DNA of 64,000 nucleotides, taken from Paroedura picta. Lineage: Eukaryota > Chordata > Lepidosauria > Squamata > Gekkonidae. The position numbers were made by a program, and so were the translations under genes. The stretch lies in NCBI RefSeq assembly GCF_049243985.1, contig NC_135379.1, forward strand, positions 19,428,001 to 19,492,000, read 5' to 3'. Below the pieces are notes generated by a model that did no database searches, was not told the DNA's origin, and saw only the letters and a list, made by a program, of their open reading frames with translations. Below are positions 1-10,990 of this stretch, piece by piece (the stretch's first letter is position 1; every line of letters begins with the position of its first letter).

Positions 1-178
1 TAGTTTAGTAGTGGAATCAACTGCTTAAAGAAATGTTGAGCTCCCCCTCACTGGCAGTCTTCCAACAGCCGCTGGACACATACTTACCCTGCAGGCTTTA
101 GGCTAATCCTGCATTGAGTAGGGGGTTGGACTAGATGGCCTGTATGGCCCCTGCCAACTCTATGATCCTATTATTCTA
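1..178 (+). mobile_element. CR1 LINE 3' end
   Basis: The sequence GGGGGTTGGACTAGATGGCC and the terminal TCTATGATCCTATTATTCTA are the sauropsid CR1 3' end. The element is in + orientation and truncated by the window start. Confidence 0.8.
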
Positions 179-1815
179 ACTACACATCTCTTTCAGTGCC
201 CCCTGTAGGATTTTCTTCATATCCTTTTGAATCATACACACTACAGATCTTACATATTCCAACAAAAACAATACCGAATAAAGATTTTGGCTGAATTGAG
301 GATTAAAGTTGAAGATAAGCTGCTTTAGCCTAGTTGTGAATCCATTGTTCCAACTGCAGCTGAACATTTCCTGAATGTGAATAAATGTACATTTGGAAGA
401 TTAAAGCTTCTGGGCTCTGTAGAAATGGCAGCATAAGTACAGCTCAATTGTATTACAGAGGGTGGGGTAAAGTTATTTGAAGAGAAAACGAGATATTAAT
501 ACAAATGTAAACAAGTCCATTAGTTTATTTCCTCCATATTACACTTTGCCACAGAACTTTATTAAAGGTCGTCTTAATATAGGCCACTGAAACCAGTATA
601 GAGTATTCTGCTGGTGTATATTAATTGGCTTCATTTGCAGTTTTAATTTCTTTGGGAAGGAGGCACCCATTGGGCATTACTGGAAAGAAATGCCACTCTT
701 CAATTCATTAAGTCTACCATTGTATTGTTATAGACTAACATGAGCACAAAATATCTCCAGAATGCTTTGGGGGATGTAGACTTCATTAGAAAAGATAACT
801 CTCTGCAGTATGATAAACCATAAGGTAGGTATTCTTTCTACCTCAGCATAGATAAAGACTTTAAAATAAACCCTGAGCAGATTGGATTTATGCATTTAAA
901 AAAAAATAACACTGCCTTGCTTAATTTAGAAATACATTAAAATACTCATCTGCCAGCTGTGCTAGTTTCAGCTGTACCAAATTGATGATTAGTGTCTTCC
1001 TAACATTGTTTTCTTTATGCAGGTTTTTAATAGCAAAAAAAAATCAGGATAATGAAGGGGGGGGATTCCAGGACTTTTGTCCCTCCTTTAAATATATATA
1101 TATATATATTCCCCAATAATGTTAGTCTCACCAATTCTTCAGTAATAAGGCAGATTTGCTAACACCACTTATGCAAGTGGTTTTTTTTAAACTAATGTTT
1201 CTTGATATTGCTTTGAGGTAAAGTTTGTCACTAGAGCAAAATTCACCTGCATAGTAAAAACAACAGGGAGAGATTATTGAAATGGCCATGTGGCTGAGGA
1301 TTTCAACGTGTATCTGTAGAGCAATGATGGTTCACACAAAAATCCCAAATGGAATAAAATTATATATAATGTGTGTGTGATAACTTTGCTACTCCTGTTC
1401 TACCCATTTTAAACCAATTTATTGCTATACCTTTGTTTGTCCTTTTGCTTTGCTCACTGAGTGTACTCAATTGGAAATACTTAGCACTTCCTTAATAGAA
1501 ATATAGTTCCAAGAGGTAAGAAAAGGAAGGGGAGTCAATACCCACTAAACCACTTTCAGCCTCTAGGAGTCTGTTCTTCAGTTTTGCGATGGATGATGAG
1601 AAGTTTTCGCAATCAAACTGGAAACTATGCTCATTCCCACATTCAACATCCAGAGGTGTAAATCTCAAAGCCGTCTCTTACTGGTAGCATCCAAATCAAA
1701 GTATGGAAAATAATAAAGAAAAGGATTATGTAGTTAATCAAGAGTTACCATTTGGAGAAGATGTCACCTGCCTCCTAGGGTTGCCTATCTGGAGGTACAC
1801 TTGATCTCCAGGTAA
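179..1815. other. intergenic, no gene seen
   Basis: AT-rich unique sequence with a (TA)n tract; nothing coding is supported. Confidence 0.5.
1093..1111. repeat. (TA)n tract
   Basis: A short AT dinucleotide run following a G9 tract at about 1058-1066. Confidence 0.85.
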
Positions 1816-1949
1816 GGGGTAGTCAACCTGTGGTCCTCCAGATGTCCATGGACTACAATTCCCATGAGCCCATGCTAGCAAACGATGGCAAGGGCTCATG
1901 GGAATTGTAGTTCATGGACATCTGGAGGACCACAGGTTGACTACCCCTG
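1816..1949. mobile_element. hAT-like foldback MITE
   Basis: The two halves are near-perfect inverted copies: GGGGTAGTCAACCTGTGGTC and its complement. The flanks CTCCAGGT and CTCCAGAG share six of eight bases, compatible with an aged 8-bp duplication. Confidence 0.8.
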
Positions 1950-2545
1950 CTCCAGAGAACAGAGGTCAATTCCACTGGAGAAAGTGACTGTTCCAGAGGG
2001 TAAACTCTGTGGCATTCTAGCCCACTAAGCTCCTCCCCCTCCCCAAGACCCCTCCCCCCAAAACAGTCTCCAGGAATTTCTTAATTTGGAGTCAACAATC
2101 CAACTGCCTCCTGAAGGGCGTCTAAAGCAGTCATGGTAAACTGGCCGCTCGAGGTGTTCCTTCCAATTAGAGCCCCTAGGACCCAGAAGTGTAATATGAA
2201 AATAAACACATTTGGAGAACTGGGAAGATCTGTCTAAACTTCATTCCTAGTGAGGACAGTGGCCCCTCCTCCTGAAGACTTACATGCCCAAGGTTGTGTT
2301 TGTTCATTTTGGTTTTCAGCCAGAAATGAGGGTTGCCAGTTTTCAGGTTGGTCTGGACTCTGAAGTTCTTCCAGAATTACAGACTAACTACTGACTGCAG
2401 AGATCTGTTCACCTGGACTAAATGGCAGCTCTGGCACATAAATTGTATTGCTTCATATCTCCACTCAGCTTTTTTCGCTCCCCAGACTGTGCCTTCCCTG
2501 GGTATTACCCCCAAATCTCCAGGAACTTCCTAAGCCAAAATTGGG
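1950..2545. repeat. fragments of the CTGGAGATTT interspersed family
   Basis: GTCTCCAGGAATTTCTTAAT (about 2067) and TACCCCCAAATCTCCAGGAA (about 2505) are family motifs. Between them is unremarkable unique sequence. Confidence 0.45.
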
Positions 2546-2881
2546 AGCCCTAGACAACCAGTACAGGTAGTCTCTCAACACCCATGGGCCCAGGTTAACT
2601 TGCCCTCTCCCACAGGTGTTGCCAGGGTGGAGAGCTGTTCTGCTATCATGCCAGTTGTTGAGAAATCAAGGGGAAATGTTGGTGTCCTGCCATCAGCAGT
2701 TTCTTTTCATTTTAATTTTTTTTCTACACACTTCAAGTAAACAGACACATTTGCATTGTGCTCTATCAACCAAAAATGTTGGCCCATATCTCTAAACCTA
2801 TCCAAGAAGGCTTAACTCTCTGCCAAACTAGACAAAACTTGATCAAACCCAAGGTTGAAATGCCATTCTAAAGGTGCACCA

Positions 2882-3089
2882 CAGGGACCCAATTCTGGTC
2901 AGGAGTAGCACAACACAGGGGGAAGAGAGAATCTTTTCCCTTGAGCCATTTGGCCAATCCAATACAGGGCCAAGGGTCATGCAGACAAATAACATCCCCT
3001 GGAGTCATTTTGGGTTGAGGAAAAGGTGCAGGAGGGGAAAAGGCAGGTTCCCCTTCCCCACTGTGATAGTTCTGACCAGAATGGGACCC
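2882..3089. repeat. diverged inverted repeat (possible foldback element)
   Basis: GGGACCCAATTCTGGTCAGG at the left and CTGACCAGAATGGGACCC at the right are inverted. The similarity continues inward for about 50 bases with many mismatches. Confidence 0.45.
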
Positions 3090-3426
3090 GAAGGCACAAT
3101 TTATAGGAGTTCCTGTCTTTGCCTGTTCTGAGTTTGTCTATGCTCCTCTGAAGACCACTGAGTTTTATTTCCAAAGTTGATATTCCTGTTTTCTAAGGTT
3201 AGGGCTTGAAGTGATCAGGTGGCTATTGATACTACTTTCACAGTGCTGAAGTGGTAGCTAGAATTAGCACTTGGTCAAGGTAAGATGTGAATGTAAAATG
3301 TGGAGACAATTAGCAGGGAATTAAAGTATCAATTGTGCAAAAATATGTATAAATTTGGTGCCATATTAGTGTACAGTAATTTGGATTATCTACTTTGTAA
3401 TCTTTGCTGGATTCAGCTCTCAAAAT

Positions 3427-3613
3427 TAAGAAGAAGGGCTGGGGTTTTTTGTACCCTGTTTTTTACTACCTGAAGGAGTATCAATCGCCAGCCTTCCTGT
3501 CCCCACAAGAAACTCCCTGTGAGGTAGGTGAAGCTGAGAGAGCTCTGGGAGAACTGTGGATGGCCCAAGGTCATCCAACTGGCTCCATGTGGAGGAGCAG
3601 AAGAATAAAACAC
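3427..3613 (-). mobile_element. tRNA-derived SINE (ACTCTTCTTC tail), part 1, interrupted
   Basis: The repeat begins with the AAGAAGAAG-type tail complement and runs through CACAAGAAACTCCCTGTGAG and GGCCCAAGGTCATCCAACTG. It is broken by a DNA transposon at 3614-4512 and resumes at 4513. Confidence 0.85.
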
Positions 3614-4512
3614 AGGGCCATTTCGCACGGGGATCTTTGTTGCAAATTGGTCACTGAATGAAAAATCGCCATTTAAAATAGTGGAATTCGTCGTTTTGCA
3701 CACCTGGCTTTGTAGTGGAATCAGTTGCGTTTTTTAGCGTTTCCCACAGGCTTCCGGTCTCGGCAGAAATCGCTAGAAAGGAAGCGCTATTGCCAAGCTC
3801 GTCCCACCCCTGGCCGTCAAGCAGCCAATGGGCAGCCATTAGCATGCTCCCAAACAGCCCCTTTCCCTTTAAGAAAGGTTTTTTAAAAAAAAAACAGACC
3901 CATAGCAACGAATCTAGGTAGATTCGTTGCTACGGAGAGACCCATCCAGCTGCCTAATGTGAGCTGTCGTTTGATTGTATGATCGTTTGCACGCTGCCTC
4001 GAGTAATAAAAAAAAATTCCCCCCCCCCTTCTCACGGGCTCGATTTTCGGCTGAATTTATGTGTAAAAAATAAAGGGACTTTATTTCAGCAAACGGGCTT
4101 TTAAGTGGTTTGTGCTTAGTGACTAAAGGTGAAGGACTGAAGCCAGGGAAGCCTCTAAACAGAAAGAGGCTCGCCGGTGCGTTTATCCCCGCTCGCTCGG
4201 AGAAAAAAAAATGGCGATCGCTTCGCCGGAAGTTTGGAGGAGAGAGCCAGGGGGAGGGACTTTGAAGAACCAGCAACAATGGTAACGCACAGGTCTTTAG
4301 CGCTAGTGTTGCAGATTGGTTGCAGGAGTGTATCGCTATCCGGAGGGTGAATCCACTTTTCTGGATTCCCCTGAAAGCGCCACAACGAAGCGCTTTTGGC
4401 GGGTCGGTTTCAGGATTGTTGCAGATTGTCTACGACGTCGTGGGTTATGGCAAATTAGTAGCGTTTCCAATTAGCAACCATTGTGCTATTTTGAAGCCGT
4501 GCGAAATGGCCC
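3614..4512. mobile_element. ~0.9-kb non-autonomous DNA transposon (Harbinger-like ends) inside a SINE
   Basis: The terminal inverted repeats are GGGCCATTTCGCACGG on the left and its exact complement on the right. Deleting the element rejoins the SINE perfectly. The target duplication reads ACA (3611-3613 and 4513-4515), or CACAG if the ends are taken as GGCC; three bases would suit PIF/Harbinger. No transposase frame is seen. Inside lies a perfect 13-bp-arm hairpin at 3903-3932. The interior is CpG-richer than its surroundings. Confidence 0.85.
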
Positions 4513-4570
4513 ACAGTCCTCCAAATTAGAGGCCACCAGTCTTAATCACTACACAAAGCTGGCTCTCAGA
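4513..4570 (-). mobile_element. tRNA-derived SINE, part 2 (tRNA head)
   Basis: TCCTCCAAATTAGAGGCCAC followed by CTTAATCACTACACAAAGCT is the head of the SINE that starts at 3427. It continues base for base across the inserted transposon. Confidence 0.85.
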
Positions 4571-4649
4571 AAGAAGGACATAGAGGGCAAAATTCTATTA
4601 ATGTTTATTCAGAAGTTAGTGTTGGAATTGTAATCGGCAAGTATTCTGG

Positions 4650-5036
4650 TGTAGATATTGGGTTCATTCCCTAAGGATGAAACCTATCAAGAATGCTGGG
4701 TAAACAGACTGTGCTAAGGCTATCACCAACATTGAAGGAGGTATTGATGCTACTGGCAATGCCAGCCCAGCAGAGATGGTGACAACCTACATGACTGTAC
4801 TAAAGGAAGCTGCTCTAGCAGGAATGTTCATCCAACAGCTGAATTTTGAGGAGCCACCTGAAAACAGCAAAGAAAAAGCCATAAATCTTCTGCTGAAGCA
4901 AGACTTTTCCCAAGATGAGACTGATCTGTATCTACAGCTGAAGCAGAACAAAGATGGACAGTCCCAATTTGTGTTGACCAGAAAAAGTACTGTTTACCTG
5001 TCAAAACAAGAACACTGCAAAGTACCTGATAGTTAA
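4650..5036 (+). pseudogene. unidentified coding-like fragment
   Basis: A frame open from about 4725 to the TAA at 5034-5036 reads AKAITNIEGGIDATGNASP, then MVTTYMTVLKEAALAGMF and a charged helical stretch ending in CKVPDS, about 103 residues. Codon use and composition look protein-like rather than random. I do not recognise the family. Upstream in-frame sequence decays and no splice sites are clear, so a retrocopy or an old mobile-element fragment fits better than a live gene. Two similar 32-base direct repeats (4620-4651 and 5175-5206, starting TGTTGGAATTG) flank the segment. Confidence 0.35.
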
Positions 5037-5206
5037 GCTGAATTACCAGATTCAATTTACGGCTGCATAGTAAATGTTCAAATGCTGTGATTATTGTTGA
5101 ATGTTGTTATTAACATGTATCTTAATAGTTTCTATTTTCCAGGTGCTGTTCTGAGTCCAAATGACTTGGTGAATTGTTGGAATTGCAATCAGCAAGTAAT
5201 TTGGTG

Positions 5207-7440
5207 AAGTCATCCTTAAAGGGCTGTTGTTGTTCAGCTGCTAAATTGCACCTATGTGCTCACTAGTGGCATCAAGTGGTCACTCATGAAGTTGCAGTGG
5301 AAAAATCCTAAGTGCGTACTCTGGAGATTCCTTTGTTTAACGTGGTTTCTCACCCATTTCCAGCTTCTTTGGAAAAGAAACTCCATGTGTGCTTTTTGCT
5401 GAATCAAGGAGCAGCCACTGTTAGGCTCAGCTCTCTCCATCTGCTGATGTGTGGGATCTAGTCCAACTTGCAGCCTAGCCACAGAGGCTTGCAGTGTGTT
5501 GCTTTTGTAACTCCTGTTTAAGCTTTTGTACTCTGTTTCAGTAAGAAGATTGAAGCAGGTGAATATGATATGTATTTGTAAATAATCTTTTCAGTAAAGA
5601 TTACTCTCTTTTATATCATAAAGCACTGTGAGTCTGGATCTGTGCCTCATCCACAAAGGTAACTAATAACAACATACTTTCAAATCACTCTGTTACTATG
5701 CAGTTCTATCCTTCTGGAGGGATTCAGGATCAAGCTAAGCCCAAGAATCCCAACCGTTAGTCCCACTGTGTTCAATAGGTTTTGTTCTTTGGTCAGGTTA
5801 GAAGAATTGTAACTGTAAACCCTTGCTTGAGCCTGACTAAACTTGAACTACACAATGCAATAAGATACAATGCAATAAGAGAGACAGTTTGGTGTAGTGG
5901 TTAGGAGTGCGGACTTCTAATCTGGCATGCTGGGTTCAATTCTGCACTCCCCCACATGCAAGGGTGACCTTGGGCTCCCCACGGCACTAATAAAACTGTT
6001 CTGATAGAGCAGTGATATCAGGGCTCTCTCAGCCTCACCTACCCCACAGGGTGTCTGTTGTGTGGGGAGAGGAAAGGGAAGGCGACTGTAAGCCGCTTTG
6101 AGCCTCCTTCGTGTAGAGAAAAGTGGCATATAAGAACCAACTCTTCTTCTTCTACATATGTAAATGGGGTGCAATGCAGGACATCAGATGCTATCAGATT
6201 CTTGTGCAGTTCCTAATTTATTTATTTATTTAGAATATTCCATTTTGGAAACAGACTGGACATGATTATTGTAGATGAATTTAAGCATATATTTTAGGCC
6301 TACTCTCTGCCTAAAAGTATTGAATAAACATACTCTTACCTTGTCAAACTGATGACAGAGTATTCCATAACCCTATTGTTAAATTATCGAAAAGATTTTC
6401 TTGAAGAGGTGGATTTAGATTTAGTAATAAACTACCTTACATCAACTACAATTTATGTAGCAGTTATCCTGGAGGAAATCTGATATGCCTCCAATTTTTA
6501 GAATGGTTTAAAAATATGGAAAATTGCCATACTGGCTGAATTGATGTATACTAGAGAAGGAGACAGTTAAGTTTAGTGACAGATCTGCAGTTTGGGCAAT
6601 GTGAAGTCATGGGTATATTTTCCCGTTACTATAACATTTCCAATTATTATGATTCCATAATACATTATTATAAATGATGATGATGTATTGGAGGAAGAAC
6701 ACATTCATTATTTCCGCCCTTCCTCTGTCCCACTTCACTGTTATTTGCAGGGGGTTTGCAAGCTAACTTCATGTCACAGTTTTCATTCAGCTCCGTGGTA
6801 TGGAGGAGGGCCAGTGTGTTCCAGGCCATTATAAAAGCAACAAAAGACAGAAATGCTATATCTCTTACCTTATTCTGAGATTATAAAGATGCTAACATAA
6901 ATTCACCCTAAAGTCATTTCAATACTCCTTGTTCCTACCTGAGGACAAAGTGGGGGGAGGGGGAGGAGGGGTTTGGCCACAGTTTGGTGGGAAAGGAAAG
7001 CCAGCTAAAACTCATGCAGTGGACCTTAAACACAGCACTGTGGCTGGCCCAATAAAAGGCTGTACATGAGCCAGACTGCTCTGCCCGTTCTTTTGGGTCT
7101 TGGCAAGTGGAGGGCGCAGCAGGTGGAGGAAGACAGAACAGAAAACAGCCCCAGGGAATAAATACCAGAAAGTGTGGGGGGGGGGGGGGCTCCCTGAGTT
7201 TTTAGCTCACCTGGATTCGCTGGGACTGAAGCAGCCTACCCAACCAGTGAAGTCTGATTCGGTAGTTACAGAGAAACTGTTAGCTTCCATGGGAAGGAGG
7301 GTTTCAAAGAATGCCCTTAAAAAAGGTGACAGCACCCAGGTGTTCTGGGAGGGGCAGTGCCAGGCAAAGGGAACCATGAGGAAGATGAGCTGCACTGCTG
7401 ATTATCAAAGCTCATGTGTGGGTCTAGGTTCAGTGATCAT
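5207..7440. other. intergenic, SINE plus unique DNA
   Basis: Apart from the SINE at 5880-6154 and the poly(G) tract at 7176-7189 I see no gene. AGTAAA with a T-rich stretch near 5595 resembles a poly(A) region but lacks an identifiable parent. Confidence 0.45.
5880..6154 (+). mobile_element. tRNA-derived SINE (ACTCTTCTTC tail)
   Basis: The head CAGTTTGGTGTAGTGGTTAG contains an A box, and GGGTTCAATTC is the B box. The body holds CAGGGTGTCTGTTGTGTGGG, and the 3' end is CATATAAGAACCAACTCTTC. It is nearly full length. Confidence 0.9.
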
Positions 7441-7560
7441 CATAGAATCATAGAATCATAGAGTTGGAAGGGGCCATACAGGCCATCTAATCCAACCCCC
7501 TGCTCAACGCAGGATTAGCCCTAAGCATCCTAAAGCATCATTCAGCCTATCCAATTCTGT
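7441..7560 (-). mobile_element. CR1 LINE 3' end fragment
   Basis: It starts with the repeated ATAGAATCATAGAATCATAG terminus followed by GTTGGAAGGGGCCATACAGG, which is the CR1 3' end read from the opposite strand. Homology fades after about 120 bp. Confidence 0.8.
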
Positions 7561-7967
7561 AGATGCAGGAATAATCCCCTATGCGGATTGCGGAACCCGC
7601 TGCTAGTCACATCAAATCCGCTCGAAGTTTTCTGCTAGGTAGGCTGTCACCCATCAGCATGGGGATAAACCGATAATTCTTCAACTTTGATTTATTAAAG
7701 CTAACAATGACTGAAACGGTGTACTTTCTATAAAAACACCCAGGATCTCATTACCAACCTCCCACATCATCCATTACCCTAAAGAGAAAAATCACTATAA
7801 TAATCCATTATGTTGTTTCAAAGGTATTTCGATGTGTTTATTTTTAAAGTTTTGTCCCACTTTTCTTTGGGGATTCAGTGCGGCGCTAGTACAGTTTGTA
7901 ACTCTTGATGAAGATGAACGTGGTGGTGGGAAATCAGCAGCAGCAGCCTGGTCAAATAAAATCATGA

Positions 7968-8126
7968 TCAATCTGGTAAAAACTCTTTCTCTTCTTCCAG
8001 GGTAATGCTAAAGATTCCCTCTAATTCCACTTTCTGTGACTGGGGCAATGGTGCTACAATTCCATTAAACTGCTTTTCTCCTTGCTGGACCAAGTTGCGG
8101 TTTCCACTTGACTTCTCCTTGGGCAT
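7968..8126 (-). pseudogene. unidentified coding-like fragment, minus strand (52 codons)
   Basis: On the minus strand an ATG at 8126-8124 opens a 52-residue frame, MPKEKSSGNRNLVQQGEKQF and onward to EEEKEFLPD, then a stop at 7970-7968. It looks protein-like (balanced charge, few low-complexity runs) but matches nothing I can name. A second minus-strand coding-like stretch lies upstream at about 8368-8495. Both may derive from one retrocopy. Confidence 0.25.
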
Positions 8127-8367
8127 GTTAGCGTTACTTTTAACTGGCTATGAACATGCATTAGTCTTCCTATTTTAATGTGCAGAAACTGCCTTAGACT
8201 GAGTACTCTACTCTGGATGCAACATGTGACGAGCCAGGGCAGCTTTATTCAAAATAGCCTTACAGGACAGCAGTTTCTTCTACTGGCTTCTTCATGACTA
8301 ACAAAGATCCAGAAATACCATCACCACCACCACCACCACCCCAAAAACGGCACGCTATTTTAGGAGA

Positions 8368-8495
8368 GCATAAACTATCCAATTTCTGCATCACCTTCAC
8401 CCCCTACCTTCAGTGCTTCCATCTTGCCAAGATTACGTTTCAGGATTTTTTCACCCTCATCCAGTTCTTCAATGCCTCCGAACCCTGCTGATTCA
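8368..8495 (-). pseudogene. second coding-like fragment, minus strand
   Basis: The minus strand reads AFSESAGFGGIEELDEGEKI, LKRNLGKMEALK and VGGEGDAEIG before a stop. An acceptor-like TTTCTCTGAATCAG precedes it and AAG|GTAGGG follows the KMEALK codons, so an exon is also conceivable. The family is unknown. Closer to the 7968-8126 fragment is a minus-strand AATAAA near 8245-8255. Confidence 0.22.
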
Positions 8496-8814
8496 GAGAA
8501 AGCTTAGGCCGCAAATGAGTGGACAAGTCTTGAAGGCCACACGAGACTGTGTGATATGTTCTGTAGTCCTCTTCCGTTTATGAATTGTTTTTAATAATGT
8601 TATGAGGCACCTTAGTGGCCTGTTTTGGCAGAAAGGCAAGATATAATTTTTGTAAATTAATCTAAGCAAGCCTCTAGTTGATCAGTCCCTGGACCCAGCT
8701 ATGACACGCTGATCTAAATATAAACATTACACCAGTTGGGTTGGGGGGGGGGGGTGTACAGAGCAGTGAGATGAGTTGGTTTCTACTGCTACTTGAACAA
8801 AATTTTTACAAAAT

Positions 8815-9085
8815 CCGCACAAATGCTTTTCAGTCCTGGTCCCACGTGGTGGAATGAGCTCCCGGAAGAGCTGTGGGCCCTTCGAGAGCTGGCGCAGTTT
8901 CAAAGGGCCTGCAAGACAGAGCATTTCCACCAGGGATTTGGTGGGGGCCAATGACGAGTAACATCATTCAAGCTGGCCCCCTTCTGCGATGAGCCCCCCT
9001 GGAGCAAATGGATATATTCATAGGAAAGTACTTTAGACACAGGAGTCATAACAGGATTGAAAAGAGGTATTTTAATTATGTTTTA
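8815..9085 (+). mobile_element. L2/CR1-like LINE 3' region, left part
   Basis: CCACGTGGTGGAATGAGCTC, GAGCTGGCGCAGTTTCAAAG and TTCCACCAGGGATTTGG match the 3' end common to L2-like LINEs in reptiles. A Sauria-type SINE (9086-9365) interrupts its AT-rich tail, which resumes afterwards to about 9450. Confidence 0.6.
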
Positions 9086-9365
9086 AGAGCCTCTTGTGGC
9101 GCAGAGTGGTAAGGCAGCCATCTGAAAGCTTTGCCCATGAGGCTGGGAGTTCGATCCCAGCAGCCGGCTCAAGGTTGACTCAGCCTTCCATACTTCTGAG
9201 GTCAGTAAAATGAGTACCCAGCTTGCTGGGGGGTACACAGTAATGACTGGGGAAGGCACTGGCAAACCACCCCGTATTGAGTCTGCCATGAAAACGCTAG
9301 AGGACGTCACCCCAAGGGTCAGACATGACTCGGTGCTTGCACAGGGGATACCTTTACCTTTTACC
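9086..9365 (+). mobile_element. Sauria-type SINE with 15-bp target duplication
   Basis: The tRNA-like head GAGCCTCTTGTGGCGCAGAG contains an A box; the B box is GAGTTCGATCCC. The central block CTCAAGGTTGACTCAGCCTT and the BovB-like tail ending CTTGCACAGGGGATACCTTT fit Sauria SINEs. TTTAATTATGTTTTA occurs on both sides (9071-9085 and 9366-9380), so both ends are exact. The RNA polymerase III boxes are intact by eye. Confidence 0.92.
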
Positions 9366-9654
9366 TTTAATTATGTTTTATTGCTTTTGAACTAAATGTG
9401 CTATTTTCTTCTATTCTTATTTTAATTGTTATGCTTTAACTATTGTGTTGTTAACCACCCCCTGCCCCCCCCCCAGCCAATTTGCCAAGAGAGGATTTTA
9501 TGCTTTGGGGAAGCTGTCTCCACTTCTCTGCAGTGCCAGATAACAAGTCTAAGTCCGTGTATATTGGAGGTGGGGGGGGTGGCGGGAGATGTTTGAATCT
9601 TTATTTGGCTCCATGTGCCCTTTCTAGGACAAGCTGAGCCAGAAAAAGAGTCAA

Positions 9655-9922
9655 AGAGAACCAGCGTGGTGTGGTGGTCAAAAGTGGCAGCTTCTAATCT
9701 GGAGAGCTGGTTTTGATTCCCCGCTCCTCCACATGCAGCCAGCAGGGCTTGTCACAGCCCTGATAATGCTGTTCTAACCAAGCAGTCCTGTCAGAAGCTC
9801 TCTCAGCCTCACCTCCCTCACAGGGTGTCTGTTGTGGGGAGAGGAAGGGAAGGCGATTGTAAGTTGCTTTGACACTATTTCGGGTAGAGAAAAGCAGCAT
9901 ATAAAACCCAACTCTTCTTCAA
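9655..9922 (+). mobile_element. tRNA-derived SINE (ACTCTTCTTC tail)
   Basis: The head reads GAGAACCAGCGTGGTGTGGT and the 3' end CATATAAAACCCAACTCTTC. The internal body matches the copy at 5880-6154. Confidence 0.88.
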
Positions 9923-10908
9923 ACAGGGAGCACTGCAGCCATTTCCACTGGCAAGAATGGAGTGGAAGGGAAGACTTAAACCCTCTCGATTCCCTTGGAA
10001 CACTCCAGAGCCAAATGGAACAATGGAGCACTTTTAAGGTAAGTCCCTCAGTTCATACATGTGACAGCAAGTCAAGACAGGCATTCATGTCCCCCCCAAC
10101 TTGGTTCATATTTAATGTCTCGTTTGGCTCTTAGATTTTTAGCATATATGGTAAGGCAAATGTATCAGCAAAAGCAAAAAGTAAATTGGGCACTAGCTGC
10201 CCCTTCTGTCAAGTCTGGAGCTTGAACAGAAAACACTGACAAACATTTCAGCCTTTGCAACCAGATTGAATCACATCTTTTATCTCTTAGCCCATCTGTG
10301 TCAGTTCTTAGGCCTGCTACACTTCCTTAAGAATGTTAGCAGAACTCAAGCAATGCATCAAAAGCTTTGACAGCTTTACTGATCTAAAGCAAGATGGGAA
10401 GATCTGAACAAACAGCATGTCAATACATAGCTTTAACACACCCATTGAGCTCCTGTATAGGCGCCTTATTCCCCTTGTCAGGCTATTTTTATTACTAGCA
10501 GGTGTGCACCCAAATGGATCCACCGTCTTAAGGCACACAAATTGGATACACACAGTATTCCATATCGGAGAAGCTCTTTGTTATCTTTCCAATAAGGCAA
10601 AAAAGGCAGTTGCATGTAAATAAATGAAAAACAAGCTTTTCTTTAGAAATACAAAGTTAAATTTCCATCATTTCCCACTTTAAAAGGGTCCCAGGTTTGC
10701 TCAGAGCTCAGATGCCCCCTCCCCGCCCTGGACAGGTTCCCTCTGGGGCCTCATAGTTTTAAAAATTAGAACAGATATGCTACTATTACCCCCCCCCCGC
10801 CACCCAAAAAAAAGATGTTGGGGCCTTACTGGTCTCACAGTATCTCTAGCACAAATTAGACCCTTGGGATTTTGTATACCTAGTCCATGCAGTCCCACAC
10901 AGAAACAC

Positions 10909-10912
<4 letters not shown>

Positions 10913-10987
<75 letters not shown>
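10913..10987. repeat. (AG)n microsatellite
   Basis: An uninterrupted AG dinucleotide tract of about 75 bases. The apparent open frames across it on both strands are artefacts of the repeat. Confidence 0.98.

Positions 10988-10990
<3 letters not shown>

Noticed and set aside
9210-9395. Short frames on both strands over the Sauria SINE
   Set aside because: The same peptide recurs at 16520-16846 because the SINE recurs; it is not a gene.
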